Assembly (NCBI RefSeq): GCF_011046245.1
Contig: NZ_CP049244.1
Coordinates: forward strand, 434,001-498,000
Origin: Allorhizobium pseudoryzae
GTDB lineage: Bacteria; Pseudomonadota; Alphaproteobacteria; Rhizobiales; Rhizobiaceae
Length of the DNA: 64,000 bases
Reading direction: 5' to 3'
Shown here: positions 1 to 8,396 of the stretch, piece after piece
Numbering within the stretch: position 1 is the first letter of the stretch
Layout of the letters: every line of letters starts with the position of its first letter
Program-made: the position numbers and the translations under genes
The notes under the pieces: model-generated
Database searches by the model: none
Seen by the model: only the letters and a program-made list of their open reading frames with translations
Told to the model about the DNA's origin: nothing

Positions 1-160
1 GAAATTGCATGCAATCGACGATAATACTTCCTGCCAATGGGCCGTACAGATCATGCCTTTCGACCGGAAACGCTACCTGACGACGAGTCGAAGAATCTTC
101 TCGTTGAGGATATTGCATGCAATTATGATCCGCCAACGAATGCCAAAAAAGGGGAACACA

Positions 161-1717
161 ATGAACATTCTAATGAAGACGATTATGGCCAGCACAGCGC
201 TTCTGGTGCTGTCACTGCCTGCTTCGGCCGAGACGTTTCGCTGGGGAGCATCGCGGGATATCGGGTCGCTTGACCCTTATTCCTACGGCGACAGTTTCAC
301 GCTTGGCGTTCTCAACCACGTCTACGAAGGTTTGGTGCGCTATGACCGGAATCTGGAAATTGAACCGGCGCTGGCAACATCCTGGGAAATCCTGTCGCCA
401 ACAACCTGGCGCTTCAAGCTGCGCGAAGGCGTAAAATTCCAGAACGGTGCCGAGTTCACCGCAGACGATGTGCAGGCTTCGCTGAAGCGCGCGTCTGATC
501 CCAAGTCGCCGTTGAAAGGCAATATTCCCGCCTACAAGGGGTCGCGCGTCATCGATGCCCATACGATCGAGATCGACGTATCGGAAAACTATCCGCTTCT
601 GCTCAACGATCTGACGACGATCTACATTTTCGACGCGGGCTGGCTGAAGGACAATAACGCGGAGGCACCCACCGATGTCGGTTCGGGCGTCGAGGGCTTT
701 GCCACCTACAATGCCAACGGAACCGGTCCCTTCAAGGTCGAAAGCCGTCAGCCTGACGCCAAGTCGGTCTTCGTCAAGTTCGATGGCTGGTGGGACAAGC
801 CGCAACACAATATCGACCGGATCGAATTCTCACCGATTGCCTCTGACGCGACGCGCGTTGCTGCTCTGCTGGCCGGTGACATTGATTTCACCGACAAGGC
901 ACCGGTGCAGGATATTCCGCGTCTCGAAGCGTCGCCCACCGTCAAACTGCTTGAAGGCACGGACCTGCGCACCGTCATGCTTGGCTTTTCGCAGCGCGAC
1001 CAGCTGATTTCCGGTGCGCCCAACCCGATGAAGGACGTGCGTGTGCGCCAGGCGCTGCAGCTTGCAATCGATCTGGATCTCATCCAGAAGCGTGTCATGC
1101 GCGGCAAGTCGCGCAATGCTGGAACGCTCGTTGCGCCGCCCATTCCTGGCTATGATGCAGCACTCGATACCCCGATCAAGGCAGATCCCGACAAAGCCAA
1201 GGCGCTCCTGAAGGAGGCCGGCGCCGAGGGCTTCGAATTCGATTTCAACTGTACCGACACATTGGTCAACGAGGAGCAGATCTGCCAGGCGATCGCCTCG
1301 ATGTGGTCGCGTGTCGGTCTGAAACCGAAACTCGATCAGGCCCCGCGTGCGGTCCAGACGCCGAAGCGGTCGAGCGGCAAGGTGGATGTCTACACACTCG
1401 GCTGGGCGACGTTGCCCATGCTCGATACCTACAGCCTCACGTCGCAGGTCCTGCACACCAAGGAAGGGACGTTTGGGATCTTCAACTGGGGCGGATGGTC
1501 CGACAAGGAGTTCGACGCACTGACCGAAGCAGCTGCAACAGAACTCGATCGCACCAAGCGGCTTGCCCTTGAGGCGCAGTCCTTAAAGGTAGCCAAGGAG
1601 CATGTGCTGATGATCCCGCTTCACCAGCAGCCGCTCACCTGGGCAACGACCAACAAGGTCGCAGATCTGCCGCTGATGCCGGACAATCTGCCGCGCCTCT
1701 GGCTGGTGAAGAAGTAA
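161..1717 (+). CDS. ABC transporter substrate-binding protein, family 5 (peptide/opine class)
   Basis: Periplasmic binding protein that would deliver its ligand to the permeases encoded just downstream. The 518-residue product starts with a Sec signal peptide (MNILMKT, hydrophobic core, cleavage near PASA/ETF at about residue 23) and continues as an SBP_bac_5 domain: RWGASRDIGSLDPY at the mature start, then the family-typical VYEGLVRYD and LREGVKFQNG stretches. I chose the ATG at 161 because it opens the signal peptide and follows an AAAAAAGGGG ribosome site. The reading frame stays open to position 5 but that extension has no signal-like or conserved sequence. It is the first gene of an operon with three amidohydrolases, so the ligand is probably an amide or a cyclic or acylated amine rather than a plain peptide; that is inference. 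A 12-bp hairpin follows the stop. Confidence 0.9.
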   Translation: MNILMKTIMASTALLVLSLPASAETFRWGASRDIGSLDPYSYGDSFTLGVLNHVYEGLVRYDRNLEIEPALATSWEILSPTTWRFKLREGVKFQNGAEFTADDVQASLKRASDPKSPLKGNIPAYKGSRVIDAHTIEIDVSENYPLLLNDLTTIYIFDAGWLKDNNAEAPTDVGSGVEGFATYNANGTGPFKVESRQPDAKSVFVKFDGWWDKPQHNIDRIEFSPIASDATRVAALLAGDIDFTDKAPVQDIPRLEASPTVKLLEGTDLRTVMLGFSQRDQLISGAPNPMKDVRVRQALQLAIDLDLIQKRVMRGKSRNAGTLVAPPIPGYDAALDTPIKADPDKAKALLKEAGAEGFEFDFNCTDTLVNEEQICQAIASMWSRVGLKPKLDQAPRAVQTPKRSSGKVDVYTLGWATLPMLDTYSLTSQVLHTKEGTFGIFNWGGWSDKEFDALTEAAATELDRTKRLALEAQSLKVAKEHVLMIPLHQQPLTWATTNKVADLPLMPDNLPRLWLVKK

Positions 1718-1725
1718 GTGAAGCA

Positions 1726-1753
1726 GATGCGTGCCGGTAATCCGGCACGCATC
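1726..1753 (+). terminator. Intercistronic hairpin after the binding-protein gene
   Basis: Perfect inverted repeat, GATGCGTGCCGG / CCGGCACGCATC, 12-bp arms with a TAAT loop, 8 bases after the binding-protein stop. A short T run follows about 10 bases later (CCGTTTTT), before the permease start at 1789. It could act as a partial terminator or an mRNA stabiliser that keeps binding-protein message above permease message; that role is inferred. Confidence 0.65.
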
Positions 1754-1788
1754 CTGCCATCCGTTTTTCTCATCCAGGACGCTGCACC

Positions 1789-2754
1789 ATGATCGTCTTC
1801 CTCATCAAGCGGATTGGCAATGCCATTCTCGTGATGCTTGCCGTCGCCTTCCTGGCCTTCCTCATCTTCCGCTTCCTCGGCGATCCCGTGGAAATGATGA
1901 TGAACGAGAGCGCAACGCAGGTGGAGCGCGACGAATTGCGCGCACGTCTTGGGCTGAACGATGGCTTTCTCGTCCAGTACGGTCGTTTCGTCGTCAATGC
2001 CGCGCAAGGCGAATTTGGCCTGTCCTGGCGCAATCAGCAGGCCGTCGTGACGCTGATTGCCGAGCGCTTTCCGGCAACGTTCGAACTGGTGCTGATTGCC
2101 ACCATCATCTCACTCGTTGTGGGAATTCCGCTCGGCGTGTTTACGGCCATCGGGCGGGGCCGATGGTGGGCGGAGAGCCTTCAGTTTTCGTCTGTCATCG
2201 GCGTGTCGCTTCCAAGCTTTCTGGTCGGGATCCTCCTCATCCTTGTCTTTTCCGTGTCACTCGGCTGGCTGCCGGGATACGGACGCGGCGAGGTGGTCAA
2301 CCTCGGTTGGTGGACAACAGGCTTACTGACCCCATCGGGCCGGGCTGCCCTGGCGCTGCCGGCGCTGTCTCTCTCGCTCTTCCAGGTCACCCTGGTGATG
2401 CGCCTCGTGCGGGCAGAGATGCTCGAAATTCTCCGAACGGACTTCATCAAGTTCGCCCGGGCGCGTGGCGTGCCGCGACGGCCTCTCTGGTTCCGGCATG
2501 CCCTGAAAAACTGCCTGATGCCGGTCATCACGCTCACCGCCATGCAGATCGGCAATCTCATCGCTTTTGCTCTCGTCACGGAAACGGTTTTCCAATGGCC
2601 GGGCATGGGCATGCTGTTCATGCAGGCGGTGACCTTCGTCGATATCCCGGTCATGGCCGCCTATCTGTGCATCGTTTCCTTCATCTTCGTTGCGCTGAAC
2701 ACCGTCGTCGACATCGCTTATGCCGTGATCGACCCGCGGCTGCGCAAAGCCTGA
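1789..2754 (+). CDS. ABC transporter permease, DppB family
   Basis: Inner-membrane subunit of the importer that begins at 161. The 321-residue protein starts with the DppB-type MIVFLIKRIGNAILVML helix, has the N-terminal periplasmic loop with LGLNDGFLVQYGRFV, and carries a BPD_transp_1 domain with about six membrane segments. The EAA-type coupling loop is visible at ARARGVPRRPLWFRHALKN, followed by the TETVFQWPGMG motif typical of the family. It ends IDPRLRKA, also a family signature. It pairs with the DppC-type permease that starts 18 bases downstream. Substrate cannot be read from the permease. Confidence 0.92.
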   Translation: MIVFLIKRIGNAILVMLAVAFLAFLIFRFLGDPVEMMMNESATQVERDELRARLGLNDGFLVQYGRFVVNAAQGEFGLSWRNQQAVVTLIAERFPATFELVLIATIISLVVGIPLGVFTAIGRGRWWAESLQFSSVIGVSLPSFLVGILLILVFSVSLGWLPGYGRGEVVNLGWWTTGLLTPSGRAALALPALSLSLFQVTLVMRLVRAEMLEILRTDFIKFARARGVPRRPLWFRHALKNCLMPVITLTAMQIGNLIAFALVTETVFQWPGMGMLFMQAVTFVDIPVMAAYLCIVSFIFVALNTVVDIAYAVIDPRLRKA

Positions 2755-2771
2755 GACGGCAAGGAGCTCCC

Positions 2772-3725
2772 ATGACACTCGTTCACCCCGGCAGTCCCCC
2801 GCAAAAGTCTCGTCTCGGGTGGGTGGCGCGCCTGCATAATTCCGATCTCTGGTGGAGCTTCACGCACAAGCCGTCTGCCGTTCTGGCAGCCATCGTGCTG
2901 GCTGTGCTCATTCTTTCCGCCTTCTTCGCGGCGTGGATCGTGCCCCAGAACCCCTATGATCTTGCGGCGCTGGAACTGCTGAATGCCGAAATACCGCCGA
3001 TCTGGCATGCGGACGGCCAGTGGCCATTTCTGCTTGGCACAGACCTGCAGGGTCGCGACATGTTGTCGGCCATCCTCTATGGCTCGCGCGCGTCGATCAT
3101 CATCGGGGCCGCCTCGGTCGCCGTGTCGCTCACCATCGGCGCCATTCTCGGGCTCATCGCCGGCTATTACGGCAAATGGGCCGACGGCCTGCTGATGCGG
3201 GTGGGCGACGTCCTTCTATCGATGCCGACCATGCTGATCGCCATTCTCGTCTCTGCTGTTGCCCGCGAACTGCTGCCGCCGCAACTGCGCGAAAGCGGCG
3301 CCGCAGCGGTGATCGTTCTGGCAATCTCGCTGTCTGCGTGGGTTCAATATGCCCGCACCGTCCGGGCGCTGGCGATGGTCGAGCGCAACAAGGAATATGT
3401 GCAGGCCGCCCGCCTCATTCGTGTGCCGGCTCGGCGTATCATGTTGAAGCACATCCTGCCGAACACCACGACGCCGTTGCTGGTGACGGCAACGCTCAAT
3501 TTCGGGCTCGGCATTCTGATTGAGGCGACGCTCTCCTTCCTGGGTGTCGGCATGCCACTGGAGCAGCCGTCGCTCGGAACGCTGATCCGCATCGGCAATC
3601 AGTATCTGTTCTCCGGTCTGTGGTGGATCGTGCTTTTCCCCGCCATTCAGCTCTGTCTTCTCGTGGTGTCGATCAACGTGCTGGGCGATTGGCTGCGCGA
3701 CGCCCTCAACCCAAAACTGCATTGA
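2772..3725 (+). CDS. ABC transporter permease, DppC family
   Basis: Second inner-membrane subunit, 317 residues. I placed the start at the ATG at 2772, after AAGGAGC; the open frame extends far upstream but that part overlaps the DppB gene and is not DppC-like. The N-terminal soluble stretch and first helix (AAIVLAVLILSAFFAAWIV) are followed by the LGTDLQGRDMLS motif that marks DppC/OppC proteins, then a BPD_transp_1 domain with coupling loop ARLIRVPARRIMLKHILPN. It ends LGDWLRDALNPKLH, the normal family terminus. It is followed after 7 bases by the first amidohydrolase gene, so transport and hydrolysis are co-transcribed. Confidence 0.92.
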   Translation: MTLVHPGSPPQKSRLGWVARLHNSDLWWSFTHKPSAVLAAIVLAVLILSAFFAAWIVPQNPYDLAALELLNAEIPPIWHADGQWPFLLGTDLQGRDMLSAILYGSRASIIIGAASVAVSLTIGAILGLIAGYYGKWADGLLMRVGDVLLSMPTMLIAILVSAVARELLPPQLRESGAAAVIVLAISLSAWVQYARTVRALAMVERNKEYVQAARLIRVPARRIMLKHILPNTTTPLLVTATLNFGLGILIEATLSFLGVGMPLEQPSLGTLIRIGNQYLFSGLWWIVLFPAIQLCLLVVSINVLGDWLRDALNPKLH

Positions 3726-3732
3726 GGTTCCA

Positions 3733-4926
3733 ATGACCGACCTTTTAATCAAGAATACCCGTCCAATGGGTGGCGAGACCGCCGATATCCTCATTCGCAA
3801 CGGCCGGATTGATGCCATTGGCCCCGGCCTTTCAGCCGACGGCGTCGAGGTGGAAGATGGCGACAGACGGATCGCTATTCCGGGCCTGGTGGACGCGCAT
3901 ACGCATCTCGACAAGTCGCTGCTTGGCTACCCCTGGTACAGGAACGAGGTTGGCCCGCGGTTGATCGACAAGATCGACAACGAGCGCGCCGTGAAACGCG
4001 AATATGGTCTTGATGCCCATGTCCAGTCGATGCGCCAGTCGCTGCAGTCGGTGTCCTATGGCACGACGTTGATCCGCACCCATGTCGATGTCGATACCGA
4101 TCAGGGCGTTGCCGCCATCGAGGGCGTCCTGGAAACGCGGCGCCAGTTGCAAGGCATCGTCGAGATCGAGATCGTCGCATTTCCGCAGTCGGGCCTGATA
4201 CGCCGGCCGGGCACGCTGGAGCATCTCGACAAGGCGATGGCGCTTGGTGCCGATCTCGTCGGAGGTCTCGACCCCTGCGGCATGGATCGCGATCCGAAGG
4301 CGCATCTGGATGCCATATTCGCGATCGCCGAAAAATACGGGAAGGGCATTGATATCCATCTGCATGAAAATGCGGAACTCGGGGCCTTCTCGATGGATAT
4401 GATCTTTGAACGGATCCGCGCCCATTCCATGCAGGGCAAGGTTGCCGTCAGCCATGCCTTCTGCCTTGCCGCTTCCGACTGGAACATGACGCAGGGACTG
4501 ATCGACACCTGTGCCGAACTCGACGTTCCGATTCTGACCACGGCGCCGCCATCCCGTGACGTGCCATCCCTCAAGCGCCTGCATGCCGCCGGCGTGCGGT
4601 TTGGGGCAGGCGTCGATGGTTTCCGCGATACCTGGGGGCCTTACGGCAATGGCGACATGCTTGAACGCGCCATGCTGCTCGGCATGAAGAACAATCTGCG
4701 CCGCGACGATGAGGTGGCAAGTGCGCTTTATGTCTGCACAACCGGCGGTGCGCTCGCCATGGAACGGGCAGGACATGCGCTGGAAGCGGGCGGGCGCGGC
4801 GATGTGGTTCTGGTTGAGGGCGAGACGCTGGCCGAAGCCGTGGTGACACACGCGCCGCGGAAGCTTGTGGTGACAGCTGGTGCCGTGGTTGCCCGTGACG
4901 GGCAGAGCCTGAGGGCGCGTCCATGA
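3733..4926 (+). CDS. Amidohydrolase, cytosine deaminase / N-isopropylammelide hydrolase-like
   Basis: Metal-dependent hydrolase of 397 residues with the amidohydrolase-superfamily layout: N-terminal beta sandwich (MTDLLIKNTRP, then IRNGRIDAIGPGL), the first metal pair in GLVDAHTHLDKS, then IHLHENAEL, a downstream His in SHAFCLA and the catalytic Asp in GVDGFRDTWGPYG. This set matches the cytosine-deaminase-like branch (CodA, AtzC), which hydrolyses cyclic amidines or aminotriazines. The gene overlaps the next one by ATGA. It resembles the third amidohydrolase of the operon (8397-9578), including the IVAFPQSG(L/I) segment before the second metal motif, so the two are likely paralogues with related substrates. 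The actual substrate is unknown. Confidence 0.85.
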   Translation: MTDLLIKNTRPMGGETADILIRNGRIDAIGPGLSADGVEVEDGDRRIAIPGLVDAHTHLDKSLLGYPWYRNEVGPRLIDKIDNERAVKREYGLDAHVQSMRQSLQSVSYGTTLIRTHVDVDTDQGVAAIEGVLETRRQLQGIVEIEIVAFPQSGLIRRPGTLEHLDKAMALGADLVGGLDPCGMDRDPKAHLDAIFAIAEKYGKGIDIHLHENAELGAFSMDMIFERIRAHSMQGKVAVSHAFCLAASDWNMTQGLIDTCAELDVPILTTAPPSRDVPSLKRLHAAGVRFGAGVDGFRDTWGPYGNGDMLERAMLLGMKNNLRRDDEVASALYVCTTGGALAMERAGHALEAGGRGDVVLVEGETLAEAVVTHAPRKLVVTAGAVVARDGQSLRARP

Positions 4927-6401
4927 GATGGCAGGATCTTCCCCTGGGCAAACGGCCGCCGGGCCGCTGGGCGCTTTCTGCCCGTTTCGTGATTGCCGAC
5001 CTTCCCGAAGGTCGCCGGCTGATCGAGAACGGTGAAATCGTGATTGAGGCGGACCGGGTGATCTTTGTCGGCCACCGTTTCGAGGGCGAAGTGGCGGCGC
5101 GGTTCGACATGGGCGACGCAATGATCGGCCCCGGTTTCATCGATCTCGACGCGTTGTCCGATCTCGACACCACCGTGCTGTCGATGGACAACCAGCCAGG
5201 CTGGCAGAAAGGCCGTGTCTGGCCCGAAGATTATGCGTCGCGCGCCTATGAGATGTATTCGGCCGACGAACTCACCTTTCAGAAACGCTTTGCCTTTGCG
5301 CAGCTGCTGCTCAACGGCATCACCTCGGCGCTACCGATCGCATCTTTGTTTTACCGTGCGTGGGGTGAGACCGTTGCCGAGTTCGAAGCGGCAGCCGATG
5401 CAGCGGAGGATCTCGGCCTGCGGGTCTGGCTGGGACCGGCTTATCGCAGTGGCGGCGTCATTCTGGATGTCGACGGCGCGATGCAACCGTTTTTCGATGA
5501 AGAACGAGGCATGGCTGGATTGAACGAAGCGGCTGATTTCGCTGTTCGGGTGCAGGGGACCGGTGGTGGCCTGATTTCCGGGATGTTTGCACCCGATCGG
5601 GTGGAAACCTCGACGGAGACTTTGCTGCGCGAAACCTTTGCGCGGGCCGATGACCTCGATATGCCCGTGCGCCTGCACATGGCGCAGGGCGAGATGGAAC
5701 TTCACACGGTCAGGCGCCTCTACGGCAAAACTGCACCCGAGTGGCTGGATGGCCTGGGGCTGCTCTCACCGCGGCTGATTGCGCCGCATGCCACCGTCGC
5801 GACGGACGAGGATCTCGCGCGCTACGCGGACAATGGCGTAACGGTAGCTCACTGTCCGCTGGTGTCTGCCCGTCACGGATCGGCGCTCACATCCTTCTCG
5901 CGCCTCAAGGCAATGGGAATCCGCATCGGCATGGGCACGGACACTGCACCGCCCGACATGGTGCTGAACATGGCCGTGGGCCTGATGATGAACAGGGTCA
6001 CCTCCGGCAAGGGCGATGCCGGCTCCGCTGCCGAATTCTACGATGCGGCGACACTTGCCGGTGCCGACGCCCTCAAGCGGTCGGATCTTGGCCGCCTTTC
6101 TATCGGGGCCAAAGCGGATCTTGCCGTATTTACGATGGCCGATCCTCTGATTGCCCCGCGCATCGACCCGGTGCAGACCCTCGTCTATGGGGCGACAGGC
6201 CGCGTGACGAAGGCAACCATCGTCGATGGAAGGCTGTCGATGCGCGATGGTGCCGTCGCCGGCATGGACATGATCTCGGCACGCGTACAGGCACAGGCGC
6301 AGTTTGACAGGCTGGTCGCATGTTATCCCGAACGAACCTATCGCCATCCGCCCGTCGAGACGATTTTTCCGCCGAGCTATCCCCGTCCGGAGCAGCCATG
6401 A
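4923..6401 (+). CDS. Amidohydrolase-family protein lacking the N-terminal HxH motif
   Basis: The 492-residue product has the AtzA/TrzA/SsnA-like amidohydrolase fold: N-terminal sandwich, RLHMAQGEMEL (middle His), APHATVATDED (next His), HCPLVSARHGS and the Asp motif MGTDTAPPDM. At the place where these enzymes normally read GxxxxHxH it instead reads GFIDLDALSDLDTT, so the first two metal-binding histidines are absent. It may bind metal differently or be a non-catalytic or altered partner of its neighbours. The start ATG overlaps the stop of the previous gene (ATGA at 4923-4926) and its own stop overlaps the next ATG at 6398, so translation is coupled. Conservation in homologues would be needed to tell a specialised subfamily from a decayed enzyme. 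Confidence 0.8.
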   Translation: MRWQDLPLGKRPPGRWALSARFVIADLPEGRRLIENGEIVIEADRVIFVGHRFEGEVAARFDMGDAMIGPGFIDLDALSDLDTTVLSMDNQPGWQKGRVWPEDYASRAYEMYSADELTFQKRFAFAQLLLNGITSALPIASLFYRAWGETVAEFEAAADAAEDLGLRVWLGPAYRSGGVILDVDGAMQPFFDEERGMAGLNEAADFAVRVQGTGGGLISGMFAPDRVETSTETLLRETFARADDLDMPVRLHMAQGEMELHTVRRLYGKTAPEWLDGLGLLSPRLIAPHATVATDEDLARYADNGVTVAHCPLVSARHGSALTSFSRLKAMGIRIGMGTDTAPPDMVLNMAVGLMMNRVTSGKGDAGSAAEFYDAATLAGADALKRSDLGRLSIGAKADLAVFTMADPLIAPRIDPVQTLVYGATGRVTKATIVDGRLSMRDGAVAGMDMISARVQAQAQFDRLVACYPERTYRHPPVETIFPPSYPRPEQP

Positions 6402-7378
6402 TGAGCCAGCCCCTTGCTCTTGAAGTCAAAGATCTTTCGGTGGAGTTTCCGACGCGGCGTGGAACGCTGCAGGCGCTATCGCAGGTCTCTCTCACCATTG
6501 CGCGTGGAGAGATCCTCGGCGTCGTTGGCGAATCCGGTGCCGGCAAGTCGATGACTGGCATGTCTGTGCTTGGCCTGCTCGAACCACCCGGCCGCATTTC
6601 CGGCGGCGAGATCCGCATCGCCGGCGAGCGGACCGACAATTTGCCGGAAAACCAGATGGCCCGGGTGCGCGGCCGCGTGGTCGGAGCCATCTTCCAGGAT
6701 CCGCTCACATCGCTCAATCCTTTGTTTTCGGTGGGCCAGCAGCTGGTGGAAACCATCCGCCTGCATGCCGATCTCGACCGCAAGCAGGCGCAGTCTCGGG
6801 CGATCGATCTGCTGGAGCAGGTCGGAATTCCAGGGGCAAAGGAGCGTGTCGATCATTATCCTCACCAGTTCTCGGGCGGCATGCGCCAGCGTGTGGTGAT
6901 TGCCCTTGCACTTGCCGGGAACCCGCAGCTCATCATCGCCGACGAGCCGACGACCGCCCTTGACGTGTCGATCCAGGCGCAGATTACCGCACTGCTCAAG
7001 ACGCTCTGTCGCGAACAGGGAGCCGGTGTGATGCTTGTCACCCACGATATGGGCGTGATCGCTGAGACGGCCGACAGGGTTGCCGTCATGTATGCCGGTC
7101 GCGTGGTCGAGATCGGCTCGGTGGAGGATGTGGTGAACCGCCCCATGCATCCCTACACGCGGGGCCTCATGGGCTCCATCCCGGCACTCGGTGCCCGGGT
7201 CGAGCATCTGACGCAGATCGACGGAGCCATGCCCCGACTGAATGCCGTCCCGGCCGGTTGCGCCTTCAATCCGCGCTGCCCAGATGCCGGCCCGCGTTGC
7301 AAACTGGTTCGTCCAGCGCTGGTGCCCGCCGGCACCAGCGCGGCGGCTTGCCTGATCCACGACGGAGGTGTTGCATGA
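6398..7378 (+). CDS. ABC transporter ATP-binding protein, DppD family
   Basis: Nucleotide-binding subunit of the peptide-class importer, 326 residues. Walker A is GESGAGKSM, the signature motif is FSGGMRQRV, Walker B is [13 protein letters not shown], and the H-loop lies in LVTHDMGV. The C-terminal oligopeptide-transporter extension carries the cysteine-bearing block [14 protein letters not shown], which in some members of this family holds an iron-sulfur cluster. The start at 6398 was preferred over the upstream in-frame start at 6320 because it begins the conserved domain and overlaps the preceding stop. A second ATG follows immediately. It pairs with the DppF-type ATPase that overlaps its 3' end. 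Confidence 0.92.
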   Translation: MMSQPLALEVKDLSVEFPTRRGTLQALSQVSLTIARGEILGVVGESGAGKSMTGMSVLGLLEPPGRISGGEIRIAGERTDNLPENQMARVRGRVVGAIFQDPLTSLNPLFSVGQQLVETIRLHADLDRKQAQSRAIDLLEQVGIPGAKERVDHYPHQFSGGMRQRVVIALALAGNPQLIIADEPTTALDVSIQAQITALLKTLCREQGAGVMLVTHDMGVIAETADRVAVMYAGRVVEIGSVEDVVNRPMHPYTRGLMGSIPALGARVEHLTQIDGAMPRLNAVPAGCAFNPRCPDAGPRCKLVRPALVPAGTSAAACLIHDGGVA

Positions 7379-8346
7379 GAAGTCCCGACAACGCGCTCGA
7401 GATCGACCAGCTGACCCGCATCTTTGACGTGTCCAGTCCGTGGCTGAACCGGGTCCTCGAACGCAAGCCGAAACGCTATCTGCGGGCGGTGCAGGACGTG
7501 ACGTTTACGGTCGGCAAGGGGAAATGTCTGGCACTGGTTGGGGAGTCCGGCTGCGGAAAGTCGACGGTTGCCCGCCTTGTGACGGGTCTTTACGCCCCGA
7601 CCGAGGGCGCCGTCGTGTTTGCACCGGATCGCAACGGCCGACCGATGGAAGCCCAGATGATCTTTCAGGATCCGCATGCCAGCCTCAATCCCCGCTGGCG
7701 TGTAGGGGATATCGTTGCCGAGCCGATCCGCGAGTTCAAGCTGCGCGCAAGCGAAGAGGAGACGGCAGAACGGGTTGCCGAGGTTCTGCAGATCGTTGGC
7801 CTTTCTGCCGATGATGCCAGGCGCTATCCGCATGAGTTTTCCGGTGGCCAGCGTCAGCGCATCTCAATTGCCCGCGCCCTTGCCTCCGAGCCGGAGTTTC
7901 TCGTCTGCGACGAGCCCACCTCGGCGCTTGACGTATCGGTCCAGGCCCAGATCCTCAATCTGATGCGCAGGCTGCAGGACGAGCTGGGATTGACCTATCT
8001 GTTCATCAGCCACAACCTTGCGGTTGTCCGTCACATGGCTGACCGGATTGCGGTGATGTATCTTGGCCGGATCGTCGAGGAAGCAGATACGGAATCGCTG
8101 TTTTCCAATCCGCAGCACCCCTATACGCGCCTGCTGTTGGCAACGATCCCCGACGTGCGAGCGCCAAACCGAGACCGTGCCCTGATGGGGGGAGAACCCC
8201 CAAGCCCGCTCGATCCGCCGGGGGGCTGTGCTTTTCATCCGCGTTGCCCACTGGCGAGCGAGCTTTGCAGCCGCGAAGCGCCGGCCGTGCGAATGCGCGC
8301 AGATGGCGGCCGCGTCGCCTGCCATTTTGCGGATCAGAAAGCCTGA
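7375..8346 (+). CDS. ABC transporter ATP-binding protein, DppF family
   Basis: Second nucleotide-binding subunit, 323 residues, starting at an ATG that overlaps the stop of the DppD gene. Walker A is GESGCGKST, the signature is FSGGQRQRIS, Walker B is FLVCDEPTSALDV, and the H-loop is in FISHNLAV. The C-terminal extension has CAFHPRCPLASELC. The N-terminal part includes the short insert with KPKRYLRAVQDVTF seen in DppF/OppF proteins. With this gene the importer is complete: one binding protein, two permeases, two ATPases. Confidence 0.92.
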   Translation: MRSPDNALEIDQLTRIFDVSSPWLNRVLERKPKRYLRAVQDVTFTVGKGKCLALVGESGCGKSTVARLVTGLYAPTEGAVVFAPDRNGRPMEAQMIFQDPHASLNPRWRVGDIVAEPIREFKLRASEEETAERVAEVLQIVGLSADDARRYPHEFSGGQRQRISIARALASEPEFLVCDEPTSALDVSVQAQILNLMRRLQDELGLTYLFISHNLAVVRHMADRIAVMYLGRIVEEADTESLFSNPQHPYTRLLLATIPDVRAPNRDRALMGGEPPSPLDPPGGCAFHPRCPLASELCSREAPAVRMRADGGRVACHFADQKA

Positions 8347-8396
8347 TTGCAGGCGCTGTCACGCCATTTCCATTTTTCCAAAGAGAGAGCAAGACA

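Noticed and set aside
212..808. Open frame of 198 codons on the minus strand within the binding-protein gene
   Set aside because: Shadow frame of high-GC coding; no recognisable domain. The same holds for the many other long antisense frames, for example 3832-5121, 30627-32222 and 32277-33383.
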